A stretch of 50,725 bases of DNA from Welwitschia mirabilis (Eukaryota; Gnetophyta; Gnetopsida; Welwitschiales), in assembly GCA_051453625.1 (NCBI GenBank), contig JBOZIK010000001.1:99873439-99924163 (forward strand). Direction: 5' to 3'. This document shows, one piece after another, positions 22,021-33,990 of this stretch (the stretch's first letter is position 1; every line of letters begins with the position of its first letter). The translations under genes and the position numbers were made by a program. The notes below the pieces were generated by a model. That model searched no databases. It had not been told where the DNA came from and saw nothing but the letters and a program-made list of their open reading frames with translations.

Positions 22021-22199
22021 ATTATCATCAGGGGAATAATATTCTTCAATAACTACATTAGCCTTAGATGTAGATTTAATCTTGTCCGAAGGTATCTAAA
22101 AAAATTTTGTGATATGAATTTATCTTCTACATTGGGATCCCTAGTACTTATTTTTCTCCAAAGTAGTAATATGTTGAAATTGCTTATTGTTTGGAGTTT

Positions 22200-23300
22200 A
22201 ATTATACTTCTTTGACTATTTTACTAGAGTATTATCCTTGTTATGACGTGATGACTTTAACGATGAGAGTCATTAGAAGTCTACTTATATTAATGAGGAT
22301 ATCCACAAGAATGAGAAACTTTGCATGCCTCATTAGAGGATGAGGAGCTTGTGAAGTTAAACTGGACTTCTCTAGTAATAATNNNNNNNNNNNNNNNNNN
22401 NNNNNNNNNNNNNNNNNNNNNNNNNNNNNNNNNNNNNNNNNNNNNNNNNNNNNNNNNNNNNNNNNNNNNNNNNNNNNNNNNNTTCTCCAAAGTAGCAATA
22501 TGTTGAACTTGCTTATTGTTTGGAGTTTAATTATGCTTCTTTTACTATTTTAATAGAGTCTTATCCTTTTTATGATGTGATGACTTTAATAGATGAGAGT
22601 CACTAGAAGTCTGCTTATGTTGATGAGGAGATCCACAAGAATGAGAAACTTTGCATACCCCATTAAAGGATAAGGATCTTATGAAGTTAAACTGGACTTC
22701 TCTAGTAATAATATCCTTATTAAGAATGTTAAAGTTTATAGTAGTTAGCTACTTACTCCCATAAAGAGATATAATGTAGCTATGAAGAGATGAATCCTTC
22801 AAACAGTAACAAATCAAGTTGGCATAATTAATGCAAACTTTGTTTATTGATTCTATCTCAAAAACCTTTGCTTTAATATCTATCATCTAAGCTATGAGAT
22901 AATGTAATTTTTCCCTTTTCATAATGAAGTTTATTCATGCTCATAATAAGATTTATCAGTTCTAGATCATTCTTCACATAATATATATCCCATAAAGTAC
23001 AATAGTTTCTATAACAAGACTTACTTCTATCAACCAATATTTTATGTAAAGTAGCCACTAATTTGCACATTATTTATGTAAGCTTGCAATCAATTATTTT
23101 CCATGCATTTTTTTAATCTAAATTCTAAAGAGGAACATGTTCTATTTTGAAAAAAATCTATATCAAAACCATAAATGTGCATTATTAACAAAAAGTTCTC
23201 ATTCCAATTATTTCAACTCTGATCATCATGTAAGATCATCCTACAGTTGGTCATTATTTTAGTAGTTAATATAGGTGTAAAGCTTTCTAATAAAATTTTG
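22200..23300 (-). pseudogene. Ty1/copia gag remnant
   Basis: Upstream of the protease in minus orientation. The 65-residue open part 22873-23070 reads like the Gag middle domain (LVATLHKILVDRSKSCYRN, then NKLHYEKGKI). Further on, CLKDSSLHSYIISLYG and FNILNKDIITREVQFNF resemble the leucine-rich end of copia Gag. A Cys/His cluster, CKVSHSCGSPHQHKQT (about 22660-22615), may be a worn zinc knuckle but lacks proper spacing. The block 22130-22382 recurs at 22483-22735 around a 100-N gap. The call depends mostly on position before PR. Confidence 0.5.
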
Positions 23301-25767
23301 AATCTACCTTTTGATATCATAGTCATGATGAATACTAAAAATAAATAGTAGTATTAAATAATTATGAGGTAAATTTGAATTTTAGAGGGATCTTACTCAC
23401 ATCCACTACTAAAAAATGATTCATCTAACACATTAAAAAAACTCATCAAAACTCAAAAGAAGGAAATAGTAAGAAAAAAATTGAACACAATGGTATAGTT
23501 ACATAAAAAGGGATCTTAATCCCATCCACAAGTTCAATTAAACTATCTAAGTCATAGTACAATAAAGGAAAAAAAGTCACAATGGAGAGGTATATTCATA
23601 GCTAAAAGAAATCAGTTCCAAAAATCTAAGGGATTTATCTAAATCATAATGTGTAACAATGAAGATAAACCCTCATAAACTATGAAAACCTACATNNNNN
23701 NNNNNNNNNNNNNNNNNNNNNNNNNNNNNNNNNNNNNNNNNNNNNNNNNNNNNNNNNNNNNNNNNNNNNNNNNNNNNNNNNNNNNNNNNNNNNNNNNNNN
23801 NNNNNNNNNNNNNNNNNNNNNNNNNNNNNNNNNNNNNNNNNNNNNNNNNNNNNNNNNNNNNNNNNNNNNNNNNNNNNNNNNNNNNNNNNNNNNNNNNNNN
23901 NNNNNNNNNNNNNNNNNNNNNNNNNNNNNNNNNNNNNNNNNNNNNNNNNNNNNNNNNNNNNNNNNNNNNNNNNNNNNNNNNNNNNNNNNNNNNNNNNNNN
24001 NNNNNNNNNNNNNNNNNNNNNNNNNNNNNNNNNNNNNNNNNNNNNNNNNNNNNNNNNNNNNNNNNNNNNNNNNNNNNNNNNNNNNNNNNNNNNNNNNNNN
24101 NNNNNNNNNNNNNNNNNNNNNNNNNNNNNNNNNNNNNNNNNNNNNNNNNNNNNNNNNNNNNNNNNNNNNNNNNNNNNNNNNNNNNNNNNNNNNNNNNNNN
24201 NNNNNNNNNNNNNNNNNNNNNNNNNNNNNNNNNNNNNNNNNNNNNNNNNNNNNNNNNNNNNNNNNNNNNNNNNNNNNNNNNNNNNNNNNNNNNNNNNNNN
24301 NNNNNNNNNNNNNNNNNNNNNNNNNNNNNNNNNNNNNNNNNNNNNNNNNNNNNNNNNNNNNNNNNNNNNNNNNNNNNNNNNNNNNNNNNNNNNNNNNNNN
24401 NNNNNNNNNNNNNNNNNNNNNNNNNNNNNNNNNNNNNNNNNNNNNNNNNNNNCAAGGTATTTTATTTAAAATTTCTTAATGTAAACGAGGTAACTTTTAA
24501 AGTAAAGGATCCTAATTTGATTATTAGATGATGAAAATGCAAATTTATTAGTTTTGAAGTCTACTCTCAAATCCAGTAGTGACCATCTCCTTTCTAAGGA
24601 TGGTACCCTTGTCTTCTAAGAAAGTAAAAGGATAAAACTATAAATCACCTCAATGGGGTGTTTAAGTCATTAGCTAGTTTTAGTTACCTTAGCGATATAC
24701 CCTCCTTAAGAGAGAGTACCATGCAACTTTAGCAAACTACTTATAACTTAGTAAATTTTAAGTTTAATTACGCTTATAAATTTTTGTTAACTTGGTAATG
24801 AAATCCAAGTAGACTCTACCACTTTGCCTTTGGTCGTCACATAATATAGCCTTAATTACTAAGGTGTACATGGGAATTTAGACATTAGATCAGCTCAGAA
24901 GTTTATGTTTAATAGAGACATAGCTCTTCATATGATTCAAACTTTACAATTAAGGTATTTAAGAATACATAACAAGCTTAGAGGATAGCAAAGCCTAACA
25001 TGGATCTCTGTCTATATAAGGCTTCCCCTACCAACCACTAACCAAGACTTATTATGACTAGAAAACATGATGTATTTATGAGTAAAAGTAACTTCCAATT
25101 TTAAAACCTTAGTCATAAAAAGTAAAATTTAAGTGTAAGAAAGAGAAAATGAAAATTACCAAAAAATATACATGAGAATAAGGATTGATTTGATATAGTC
25201 AAGCTAAGTGAATCTTTCTCAACATCCTATACTTATCTTGATTTATTCAAATCAAAAAATAAGTCTAAGTAAGAAAAAAATCAAGTGGATCTTTCTTCAC
25301 ATCCCAAACTCAACTTAATAAGAAAAAAATAAGGTGAAGAACTCACAATTAGTAAAACATTATCTAAATTCCTTTGAAAATCATTTAAAAAAATGCTTAA
25401 GAGACTAATTTGAGGGCTTACAAGTGTGAAAAATGCTAAAAAGCTTAAGAAAATTGAAAAATGGCTCAGAAATAGAAAAAAGATAAAAACTACTCATGTG
25501 CATGACACAAGGCTAAATGGCTGAGCAATGGCTTAGCTAAACACATTTGTGCACTAAATATAAAAAGGCAGCAAAAAATTTATAAAAATTGATTTTCCAC
25601 TCTACTAAAAATCAAACTTCAAACTTCTTTCTTGACATGCAAAGAATACTGCAACTTTGCCAACATTAAGTTGGTGATAATAAGCTATAAAATATTAGAT
25701 AAAAATGATGTAATAGAGATCATACTACACTCTTTTAGGCAATAAAATAAAATTATAAGTGTGAAAA
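23301..25767. other. Unassigned AT-rich DNA with a 757-N gap
   Basis: Between the copia gag and the minus-strand LTR/PBS. Gap at 23696-24452. Some of it could be the 5' leader of the copia element, but 2.5 kb is long for that. No reading frame, promoter or repeat family is recognised on either strand. Confidence 0.5.
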
Positions 25768-25900
25768 CTATTGTGCCTATTATCATCACACCAAAATCCA
25801 TGACCTATGTGAAAACTAGAACCCTTTATATTTACCCACTTGTGGGTCTAGGCATGAGGACTATATATTCAATAATCTTTTCCTCAATCCACATATCAAG
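25768..25900 (-). repeat. Partial copy of the adjacent LTR
   Basis: About 120 bases align with the PBS-proximal part of the LTR at 25976-26301, including CAAAATCCATGAC and CCCTTTATATTTACCCACTT. It lies on the internal side of the PBS, in the same orientation. Confidence 0.75.
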
Positions 25901-25960
25901 TGCTCACATGAACTAGAAAGCCACTGGGAAGACTTGAACCCAAGGCAAGCCAATAACCAT

Positions 25961-25973
25961 GGCTCTGATACTA
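25961..25973 (-). other. Primer-binding site, initiator tRNA-Met type
   Basis: The minus strand reads TAGTATCAGAGCC, one G-to-A change from the initiator-Met primer site of plant copia and TRIM elements. It lies two bases from the LTR end. This shows an element in minus orientation with its 5' LTR at higher coordinates. Confidence 0.85.
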
Positions 25974-25975
25974 AT

Positions 25976-26301
25976 TGTTAGGCCCATTACCATCACATCA
26001 AAATCCATGACTTAGGTGGAAACTGGAACCCTTTATATTTACCCACTTATTGGGCTAGACATTAATACTACCTATTCAATAATAACCTTGCAAACTAAAA
26101 CACAGATGTCCAACTCAAATGTAGTAGTAGAAGAGTCTATAATACAATCCCAGTAGAAGGGAACCAAATGCAGGCCACCACTTTTTCCATAGAAGAAAAG
26201 ACATAGTAAGTCTTGAAGCATTTAATCATAAGCTTATGTGGGTTTAGACATTTTAAAGATATCTTAAGGTTGATGTTGAAGCCTCTCTCTCTATTGTAAC
26301 A
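25976..26301 (-). repeat. 5' LTR of a minus-strand copia or TRIM-like element (326 bases)
   Basis: On the minus strand it runs from TGTTACAATAGAG (26301) to GGGCCTAACA (25976), giving matching 5-base ends TGTTA and TAACA. A TATA-like AAATATAAAGGG lies about 60 bases before the 3' end (about 26028-26043). The PBS follows after two bases. The 3' end is firm; the 5' end rests on the inverted 5-base terminus. It could belong to the copia pol remnant at 19.6-23.3 kb or to a separate small element. Confidence 0.6.
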
Positions 26302-28139
26302 GCATCCTATAAGAAATTAGCAAAGAAAAAGTAATAAACATATGATCACTACTCATAATTTTTATCACATTTAATTCTTTTTCAATGCTTTCTTTTGATC
26401 TACAAAGCACTACTATCATTATGAAAGCTAGATAATCAAATTTTATTTTTGTGATTCAAATCCATATGAAACAATGATAAATAAAACAAGATTCATAAAG
26501 CACTACTTCTAAGAAGAAACGAAAAAATAGTAGTCTTCTCCAAAATGAACCACAGAAGCAAAAAACTTTAAAGGGAGAAATCCTTATAAAATACAAATAT
26601 GTGAATGTAAAAGATATTAGCAAAAAGAAGGTTGTAGTAAAAGGCATAGATCATTAATAGCTAAGACCACAAGCAAATACTATAAGGGAGTCAGAAAGGA
26701 AGAGTGATGAGAGTAAGAACTAGTATGCAAAAATGTAGATAGATCAGTAAGCATAGCATGGATGTGGTCAAATATAATGGAAAATAATAAAACATAAAAG
26801 AATAGATATGAGGCTATGTTGTGATAATGCTAGTGATTAAGAAAGCAGGTGAAGGAATCATAAAGGAGACAGCTTCATGCTTATAGTATGAGCAAGGTAG
26901 TAGGTAAAAGTTGTAGAAGTAGAGATACATTCAACGGCAATGGCAGTTGCTGTAGTAATAAGAAAAACTAATAAATCAATAGCAAGTGAGTAGATTCAAC
27001 TAGTGAAATGGTCAATTGAGTAGGAAAAGCATGAAATTGAGGTGTATAATAGGCATCAAACTAGTCAAATCATGTTAAAATTTATCTTTCCCACTAGGTA
27101 GAGCTCATAATAAATAGATAGTCACTAGTATGAAAATTGACAACTGGGATAGTAATGTAGGCACATGTCAACACTTATAAGAAATNNNNNNNNNNNNNNN
27201 NNNNNNNNNNNNNNNNNNNNNNNNNNNNNNNNNNNNNNNNNNNNNNNNNNNNNNNNNNNNNNNNNNNNNNNNNNNNNNNNNNNNNTATAAGGGAATCAGA
27301 GAGGAAGTGTGATGAGAGCAAAAACTAGTATGCAAAAATGTAGACAGATCAGTGAGCATAGCATGGATGTGGTCAAACATAATGACAAATAACAAAACAT
27401 AAAAGAATAGACATGAGGCTATGTGGCGATAAGGCTAGTGGTCAAGGAAGAAGGTGAAGGAATCATAAAGGAGAAAGCTTCATGCTTATAGTATGAGCTA
27501 GGTAGTAAGTAAAAGTTGTAGAAGTAAAGATACATTTGACGGCAATGGTAGTTGCTGTAGTAATAAGAAAAACTAATAAATCAATAGCAAGTGAGTAGAT
27601 TCAACTAGTGAAATGGTTGACTGAGTAGGAAGAGCATGAGATTGAGGTGTATAATAGGCATCACACTAGTCAAATCATGTTAAAATTCATCTTTCCTACT
27701 AGGTAGAGCTCATAATAAATAGATAGTCACTGGTACAAAACTTGACAATTAGGAGAGCAATGTAGGCACATGTCAACACTTATAGGAAATCATCACTAAA
27801 AAAGAAATAAAAACTAAAGAAAGCTTCTTAAAAATTGGCTAAGAGAAGGATAAAAAGGAGCTAGAGAAAATGCCCAACACAAGTCCAAAAAGAGGCTCAA
27901 GAGACCTTTAAGAAAGGCCAAAAAAAGGCCTCCAAAGAATTAATATAAGATTTAAGAAATGAGATAAAAGAGGGCTTAATAGAAGCAAATAAATATAATA
28001 GAAGGCTCAAAAAAAATGCCCTAGAAGCTCCAAGAATCCAAGCCAAAATGGAGATCACAAGAAGATCTAAGAAGCTCAACAATGGGTAAGAAGCTTTAAG
28101 AGCCTCAAGAACCCTAGCCTAAGAGCTCTTATATTACTT
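26302..28139. other. Unassigned DNA with a gap-flanking repeat and an A/G-rich end
   Basis: Block 26676-27185 recurs at 27286-27790 on the other side of a 100-N gap with scattered, mostly transition differences. From about 27790 to 28110 the plus strand is A/G-rich with many AAGAAGCTC or AAGGCTC-like words, giving Lys/Arg-rich nonsense in every plus frame. No gene is recognised. Confidence 0.5.
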
Positions 28140-28925
28140 GTTAGGAAATAAGAATGCTAAAAATCAAGAGAAAAAAATTTTAAAATCATAAATTTTATTT
28201 CTCCTCCTCATTANNNNNNNNNNNNNNNNNNNNNNNNNNNNNNNCACAATGCTATGGTTTTCATGAATCCTAAGCATGGACCCATGTGTGTACTACCCTT
28301 AGCACCTTCTTTGGAAGTGAATTTATTTTAAGGATAACTTATAGAATTCATACTAGATCTTATTCATTGATGTGATGTGTGTTTTTTATTTAATATAAAG
28401 TAGCTATTCTCTTTTGATTTCAAGTTATAAATGACTTTGTACTTGTAATAGTTAAGCAAAAACTAGATTATCAAGTTATATTATTACTTGAATGAATTCC
28501 ATAGTTAGTTGATTTAAGTCTCTTTTATTCAATGTATTTTAGTATTTTAAATCCTTACTTTCCATACTTATTAAAGAGATCTGAAGGACCAAGTGACTAT
28601 TGAGTTCACTATTCTTTATATGGTGAATGAAATTATGTTACCATAACCTAAGCCATCATGACTTAATAGTTTAAGTATGTTTCAAGAATTAGTAAGATAT
28701 CTTTGGATTAAGGATTGGTGGATGATAGATTAGGATAAATCTTGAAGATTATTTATTTTTCTACCTTCTTAATCATTCTTAAAATCTCTTTTTTTATTTT
28801 AATTTTAACATAAAGCAAGATTTTTATAACTTCTATTAATTCACCATAGTTATCATTATGGAAGAATGATACTAGGTTTCTACCTAGATTATTTTGATTT
28901 AATTATAGTACACATGAACATATTT
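28140..28925 (+). repeat. 5' LTR of element C
   Basis: Starts TGTTAGGAAATAAG and runs to the worn PBS at 28926. Its second half aligns with the family-1 LTRs of A and B (CATTGATGTGATGT, TATATGGTGAATGA, TTTAAGTATGTTTCAAG, then CATTATGGAAGAATGATACT near 28855). Includes a 31-N gap at 28214-28244. Its start is shared with the fragment at 19388. Confidence 0.6.
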
Positions 28926-28943
28926 TAGTATTACTATGAAGGA
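28926..28943 (+). other. Badly worn primer-binding site of element C
   Basis: TAGTATTACTATGAAGGA sits exactly where alignment with element A puts the PBS, but only about 6 of 18 bases match the tRNA-Asp site. It is called by position, not by sequence. Confidence 0.35.
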
Positions 28944-29690
28944 TAATGACATAGTAGCATCTTAGGAGGAGTAAAATTTTACTTTCTTATAAGCTTATAA
29001 TTTAGTTTTGTTTTAATTTTTTCTAGTGATTGGTACCCATCCTCTTCAATAAATCCTAAACTGGTCTTTTTTCGTTTTATTTTGTGTGTTTGTTCCTTTC
29101 TTTTCTTTTTAATGGTGAGTACTAGTTCATTTTTAGTGATATTCAAACTAGTTTAGTTTAGATCTTTCTTTAGTTTTTCTATTTTAACTTGGACTATTTT
29201 ATATAAATATTTTTATTATTATAGGTCAAATAAAGTTTTTGCAAGTCATAACTAATTAAGGTAAAAAACCTAAATATTAAACTTTTTTAAGTAATTTTTA
29301 TTTTCTATAATATAAATTTAGTATTTTAAATTTTGATTTGGTTTATTCTATAATTTTGCTATCATAACATGCTGAAAATGAAAAATCTTTATAATTTTAT
29401 TTTTATAGGTTTAATTTTAAGTTTCTGTCCTTTTTATTTTTCATAAAATTTTTCTATTGCCTTGTAACTCTAATTATTTTATGTAAACATTATAAAACTA
29501 TCATTTTTTTAATGAGTTATAACTCCAAACTAAATGGACATCATCACCTTTCCTGACTAGTGCCACCAGCATTTTTGCATATAATTTTCTAAGACTTAAA
29601 GCAAACTTTTTGTGACCTATTTAAATCTTGTCTATCATTTAAGCTCTATCTAAAAATCATTTAAAGCCTATATAGAACTAACATTCCTTG
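28944..29690 (+). other. Leader of element C
   Basis: T-rich leader with TTTCTAGTGATTGGTACCC and GGTGAGTACTAGTTC, the same phrases as in A and B. No coding sequence. Confidence 0.55.
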
Positions 29691-30904
29691 GATTTGAGAT
29701 GAACCAAGTAGATTACTTAGAAATCCTTTTAATAACATGGATCCTAATAGTAAAGGAAATAAAGAATGTAGAATCCTATCTAAAAACTAGCCTCATGATA
29801 ATGCCTAAAGAGAACAAGCTTCTACCTCTTAAAAAAAACTCAAATGCCCAATATACTTTATAATTCCCTTTCAATACACCCTAATTAAACTAAAAACTAA
29901 TAGATAATCTATGTTCATACTACCTTAGTTAATAAATAGCTTGAAATCTTGGCTAGAATAAACCATGAAATAAAAATAAAAACAATGATCCTCCTAAGAA
30001 AATCCTTTGTGACTACTTGAAACTTTAATTCTTAAAAACCTATTCATGCATAGTACAACTATCAATAGCTAGCCATCCACCATCTAGTTATTACCTTACT
30101 TTTATGGCTTATAATTCAAGAAACCTTAACATCTTAAGAAATTTAAGTGTATATTATTGATTATACCTTAGCATCTAAGCATGTATGATATCCTTAGCTT
30201 TAATCTCTTTCCATTCTCCCTAAAATAAAAGGCTAAATCATGGCTTTACATCTTCAAATTCTTATCTATTAAATCTTGCTCTAATTTAAACAAAGCCTTC
30301 ATTTTCAAATTCTTTGCAAACCATAAGACGAATGCTTTAAGATGAGAAATAGTGAATTATCATCAAAAAAACCGTGATATTTTCTCTCATATCTTAAAAA
30401 TATTTAAGGATTTTCTTTAAAAGTATGTATAACATGGATTCAATCTATTTAGAGAACTTTGCTTCTTTTATGATGAGTTATATATAAACAATAAGTAGTT
30501 AATAGAGATAATGAATAGGAGTATTTTCCTTAGTATTCCACTAGATGAACTATGGGACTACCTTAAAACTATAGTAGAAAGCTCTAAAAATTAAAGAAAA
30601 TTTGATTAAACCATCTATATTTCATCACTCCATTAGATCCACAAGTGTATTCAAGGTACCTAATACTTGTAAAGTTAATAATAGGATAGACAAGTTAATA
30701 AGAGTAGAATCTCTATCTACCTCACCTACACCTTTACTTATCAAACTTAAATGCCTAATTTGTCATGTAGGATTACATAAAATAGCTAAATGTCCATTCA
30801 TTTCTCTACTTTAACATATAGTAGATGAACATGTTAATGTAGTAGGACATTAGTGGAAAAATCAAAAAATTGATCCATGTTCCAACACCTACAACTCTGG
30901 GTGG
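29691..30904 (+). pseudogene. gag of element C (Athila lineage), 5' part
   Basis: Stops break most of it, but the open frame 30602-30814 (70 residues) ends in a perfect CCHC zinc knuckle, Cys-x2-Cys-x4-His-x4-Cys (CLICHVGLHKIAKC), at 30752-30793. Retroelement nucleocapsids use this to bind RNA. After it, IDPCSNTYNSGW (about 30869-30904) is the conserved C-terminal Gag phrase of Athila elements. The frame is then cut by a solo LTR and resumes at 32683 with NHPNYF. Upstream Gag (29690-30600) is readable only in pieces. Confidence 0.75.
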
Positions 30905-30905
30905 G

Positions 30906-32682
30906 TGATTGTTGTAGTATGAACATGTGAAACCTTTAAGTTCTTAGGGAAAATCTATAAATCATAATGCTTGCAGAAAACACACATTAGTATAAATAAA
31001 AGTTAATCCAAATTTCATAATCCATTAAAGGCACTAGGCTAGAAATTAGAGGATTGATTTTACAAAGTATTTTTATTCTTTTTTTTTGTAGTAAATGAAA
31101 ATAATAAATAACACAAATTTAATGCAAGATCAATGATGATGAAATGTAAACGCAATGAANNNNNNNNNNNNNNNNNNNNNNNNNNNNNNNNNNNNNNNNN
31201 NNNNNNNNNNNNNNNNNNNNNNNNNNNNNNNNNNNNNNNNNNNNNNNNNNNNNNNNNNNNNNNNNNNNNNNNNNNNNNNNNNNNNNNNNNNNNNNNNNNN
31301 NNNNNNNNNNNNNNNNNNNNNNNNNNNNNNNNNNNNNNNNNNNNNNNNNNNNNNNNNNNNNNNNNNNNNNNNNNNNNNNNNNNNNNNNNNNNNNNNNNNN
31401 NNNNNNNNNNNNNNNNNNNNNNNNNNNNNNNNNNNNNNNNNNNNNNNNNNNNNNNNNNNNNNNNNNNNNNNNNNNNNNNNNNNNNNNNNNNNNNNNNNNN
31501 NNNNNNNNNNNNNNNNNNNNNNNNNNNNNNNNNNNNNNNNNNNNNNNNNNNNNNNNNNNNNNNNNNNNNNNNNNNNNNNNNNNNNNNNNNNNNNNNNNNN
31601 NNNNNNNNNNNNNNNNNNNNNNNNNNNNNNNNNNNNNNNNNNNNNNNNNNNNNNNNNNNNNNNNNNNNNNNCACTTAACTCCAATCAACATAAGCTAAAG
31701 ATACATCAAATGGAATATGAAATTATGGAAATGCAATATGAAATGAATGCAAATCTAAACTAATAATGTAAACCTTAATAATGGTTTCCCTTATGATATA
31801 GATAAACTATGAAGCTATTACCAAATTATAATCAACTTAAACCATAAGGGAAGTTCACACAATAGAAGTGAAAAGAGTTCTTATGTTAATCATCAATTAA
31901 CATCCACTTACAAATAAAATAGTAGCACCTCAATGGAGGATACACAACTCAACACTAAGGAAGACTTCTCTCTATACCATGAGTTGGACCTTCTATCACT
32001 TAATCTTCCCTGACAAGAATATTCAGTACAAAAGATGAATTGGAAGTGAGGAAAAGAGAGGTATTTATAGTTTTACATTAAAGGTTCTAGAACCATATCC
32101 CTAGAAGTTAGAGAAGAAACCCTAGTAGACAGATGGAGTGCATGAACCCATTAAAATATAATTCACTTTTATTTATACAAAACATTTATTATCTTGACTA
32201 TTGTAGGGATGACAATGAGGATGATACTCCATATTAATAGATGAGTCATCAGTTTCTACCTCTATAATCAGCTCTATAGTTGGCTCCAAATGTATTGTTT
32301 TCTTGCTTATCATGGAAACGATACTAGGGATAATACCTCCTTAAAAAATAGGGCTCATTGACTCCTATCTTTATTCCATGTTAGCTTCACAATTAGCTAT
32401 CAAAGTGTTGTCATCCTGCCTATCATGGAATGATAGTTGAAATAATAGTCTTCCTTATCTTTTCTATTACAAAAAATCTTCCTTCTATATTATTGATCTT
32501 CCTCCAAAATACTAAGTATCATAATATGTTTAAAATGCCTTCAAATTTGTTAAGAATTATGTGTTTCCATGATAATACCATCATTTCTTCATAATCATTA
32601 GAATTACATCTAAACATATAAAAATGTGCTGCAAAGGTACTTAAAATACCCCACCAAAATGCTACAAATTGGCATCACAATA
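30906..32682 (-). mobile_element. Solo LTR (family 2) inserted in element C gag
   Basis: It aligns with the left-edge LTR (82-1295) from TATTGTGATGCC (32682, minus strand) through the TATA box (32062-32069) to CAACAATCA (30906). No PBS or internal region is attached on either side, and the Gag frame continues on both flanks, so this is a solo LTR. Flanking 5-mers GTGGG (30901-30905) and GTGGT (32683-32687) look like a decayed target duplication and preserve the Gag frame. It contains a 512-N gap (31160-31671); real sequence is about 1.26 kb, like its 1.21-kb sister, so the gap may hold almost nothing. Confidence 0.75.
32062..32069 (-). promoter_or_regulatory. TATA box of the solo LTR
   Basis: Minus strand TATAAATA followed by CCTCTC, at the position matching 654-661 in the left-edge LTR. 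Confidence 0.55.
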
Positions 32683-33555
32683 GTGGTGAAATCATCCTAA
32701 CTATTTTTTGTAAGAAAGATAATTCATATATGTAAAATCACAATAACTAAATAAGAAATTCATTTCCTTCATCTTCTTTCCATTCCTTTACATCCAATCA
32801 TTAAAAACCCTCTCCACCTACTTCATTAGAGAAATCCTTGAGAAAATTCATGGATATCCAAGCCTATATTAACTATGATTAAATACAAACTAAGCATAAC
32901 TATGAAATGGCTCTTAAGGAGTATTCCTCTATCTTAAGTAATACTAAATAAATTATCCAAACCCAAATCCAAATGCTACAATAAATTCTCTCTTCTCTAA
33001 ACTAAAGACAACCTAGGAAACTCCTCATAAGTTCATAGTTAAATTATAAAGGAGTTAGATTTATATAAGGATTAGAACCCACATAAATCAAAGAGACTAA
33101 GTTCATTTATATTAGAAGTAAAAAAGAATTAAAAATTTAACCCAAGGAAAACACAACTAATGAAAAATCAATTTCCATAGAAAACAAAGATAAAAATGAA
33201 ACCATAAAGAAACCTTTACCTATCTACAAAGAACCTTTATCATTTTCCTAATATTTTAAGAAGGACAATATTAAAAAAAATAATTAAAGGATTTAAAGAC
33301 CTTTAAAGAAGTTAATATAAGTATCCCTCTCCTGTCCCCTACCCCTACCCCGCTCCTTAGAAGTTGTTAAGTAAGTTCCTTCTTCTGTAAAGTTCCTCAA
33401 AAACATGTGCATTATGAAAAAACATATGAACATAAAAAGTATAGCCTTTTTAGTACAATAGACTAGTGCAATTCTTCAAAACCAATTTTTTCTTAAATAT
33501 AAGGACCTCCTATGCCCTATAATTATTATTACCATTAGAAGCAAGTAACTTAACT
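32683..33555 (+). pseudogene. gag C-terminus of element C
   Basis: Continues the Gag frame after the solo LTR. NHPNYF is followed by a polar stretch, a helical MALKEYSSIL/TQIQM segment (about 32910-32980), and a Lys/Glu-rich region. Then VPSSVKFLKNMCI (about 33376-33415), TSAILQNQF (about 33465-33490) and LKYKDL lead into the protease. This is the standard Athila order of Gag tail to protease. Interrupted by stops. Confidence 0.7.
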
Positions 33556-33990
33556 GAGCCCTTTTAGACTTACGAGCTAGTATAAACTTGCTTCCTTATA
33601 GAACCTATGAAGAATTAGGCTTGAAAGGGCTTAAAAGTACTAAAATTCAACTTTAACTTGTTGATAACTTGATAAAATCTTCATTATAAGTTATAGAATA
33701 TGTTATTATTAGGATTTATAACTATTATTTTCCTATGAATTTTGTGGTCTGAGATATGAAGAACATGAGAAATCAGTTACTAGTCATCAATTTAGAAAGA
33801 CCTTTCCTATAAAATTCAAATGCCTTCATTAAATATAAGAATGATTTAATAAAAATATCTTTTAGCAACATTATGATAGAACTAAATCTTTTTAATTCCA
33901 TGAAATTACCTTCTAACAATGATAGAATCCAATGTGTGATACAATAGAAAGCATTCTCCAAGACTAAGAATGTTCCACTCACTTTAAATA
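33556..33990 (+). pseudogene. Aspartic protease of element C (Athila lineage)
   Basis: ALLDLRASINLLPYRTYEEL (33558-33617) is the retropepsin active site in the Athila form D-L-G-A-S. The catalytic Asp codon is intact at 33567-33569; the following Gly is Arg. Then come KSTKIQL and, past a stop, FPMNFVV and DMKN (about 33730-33765), VINLERPFL (about 33783-33810) and KISFSNIMIELNLFNSMK (about 33850-33905). The Gly-Arg-Pro-Phe motif is kept as ERPF. This is the best-ordered protease in the window, and its flap and tail differ clearly from the D/B type. Confidence 0.8.

Noticed and set aside
23673-24479. Long open frames of 260-265 residues on both strands
   Set aside because: They are almost wholly runs of N between two short edges; there is no coding evidence.
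25930-25952. GGGTTCAAGTC on the minus strand, resembling a Pol III B box, so a possible SINE or tRNA gene
   Set aside because: No A box or cloverleaf at the right distance. It lies in the leader just behind a Met-type PBS, where such phrases are common.
27790-28110. Lys/Arg-rich protein from the A/G-rich stretch
   Set aside because: Frequent stops in every plus frame; the minus-strand open frame 27897-28082 is low-complexity with no domain.
31060-31763. Several overlapping open frames of 180-204 residues on both strands
   Set aside because: They exist only because the 512-N gap has no stops. The edges belong to the solo LTR.
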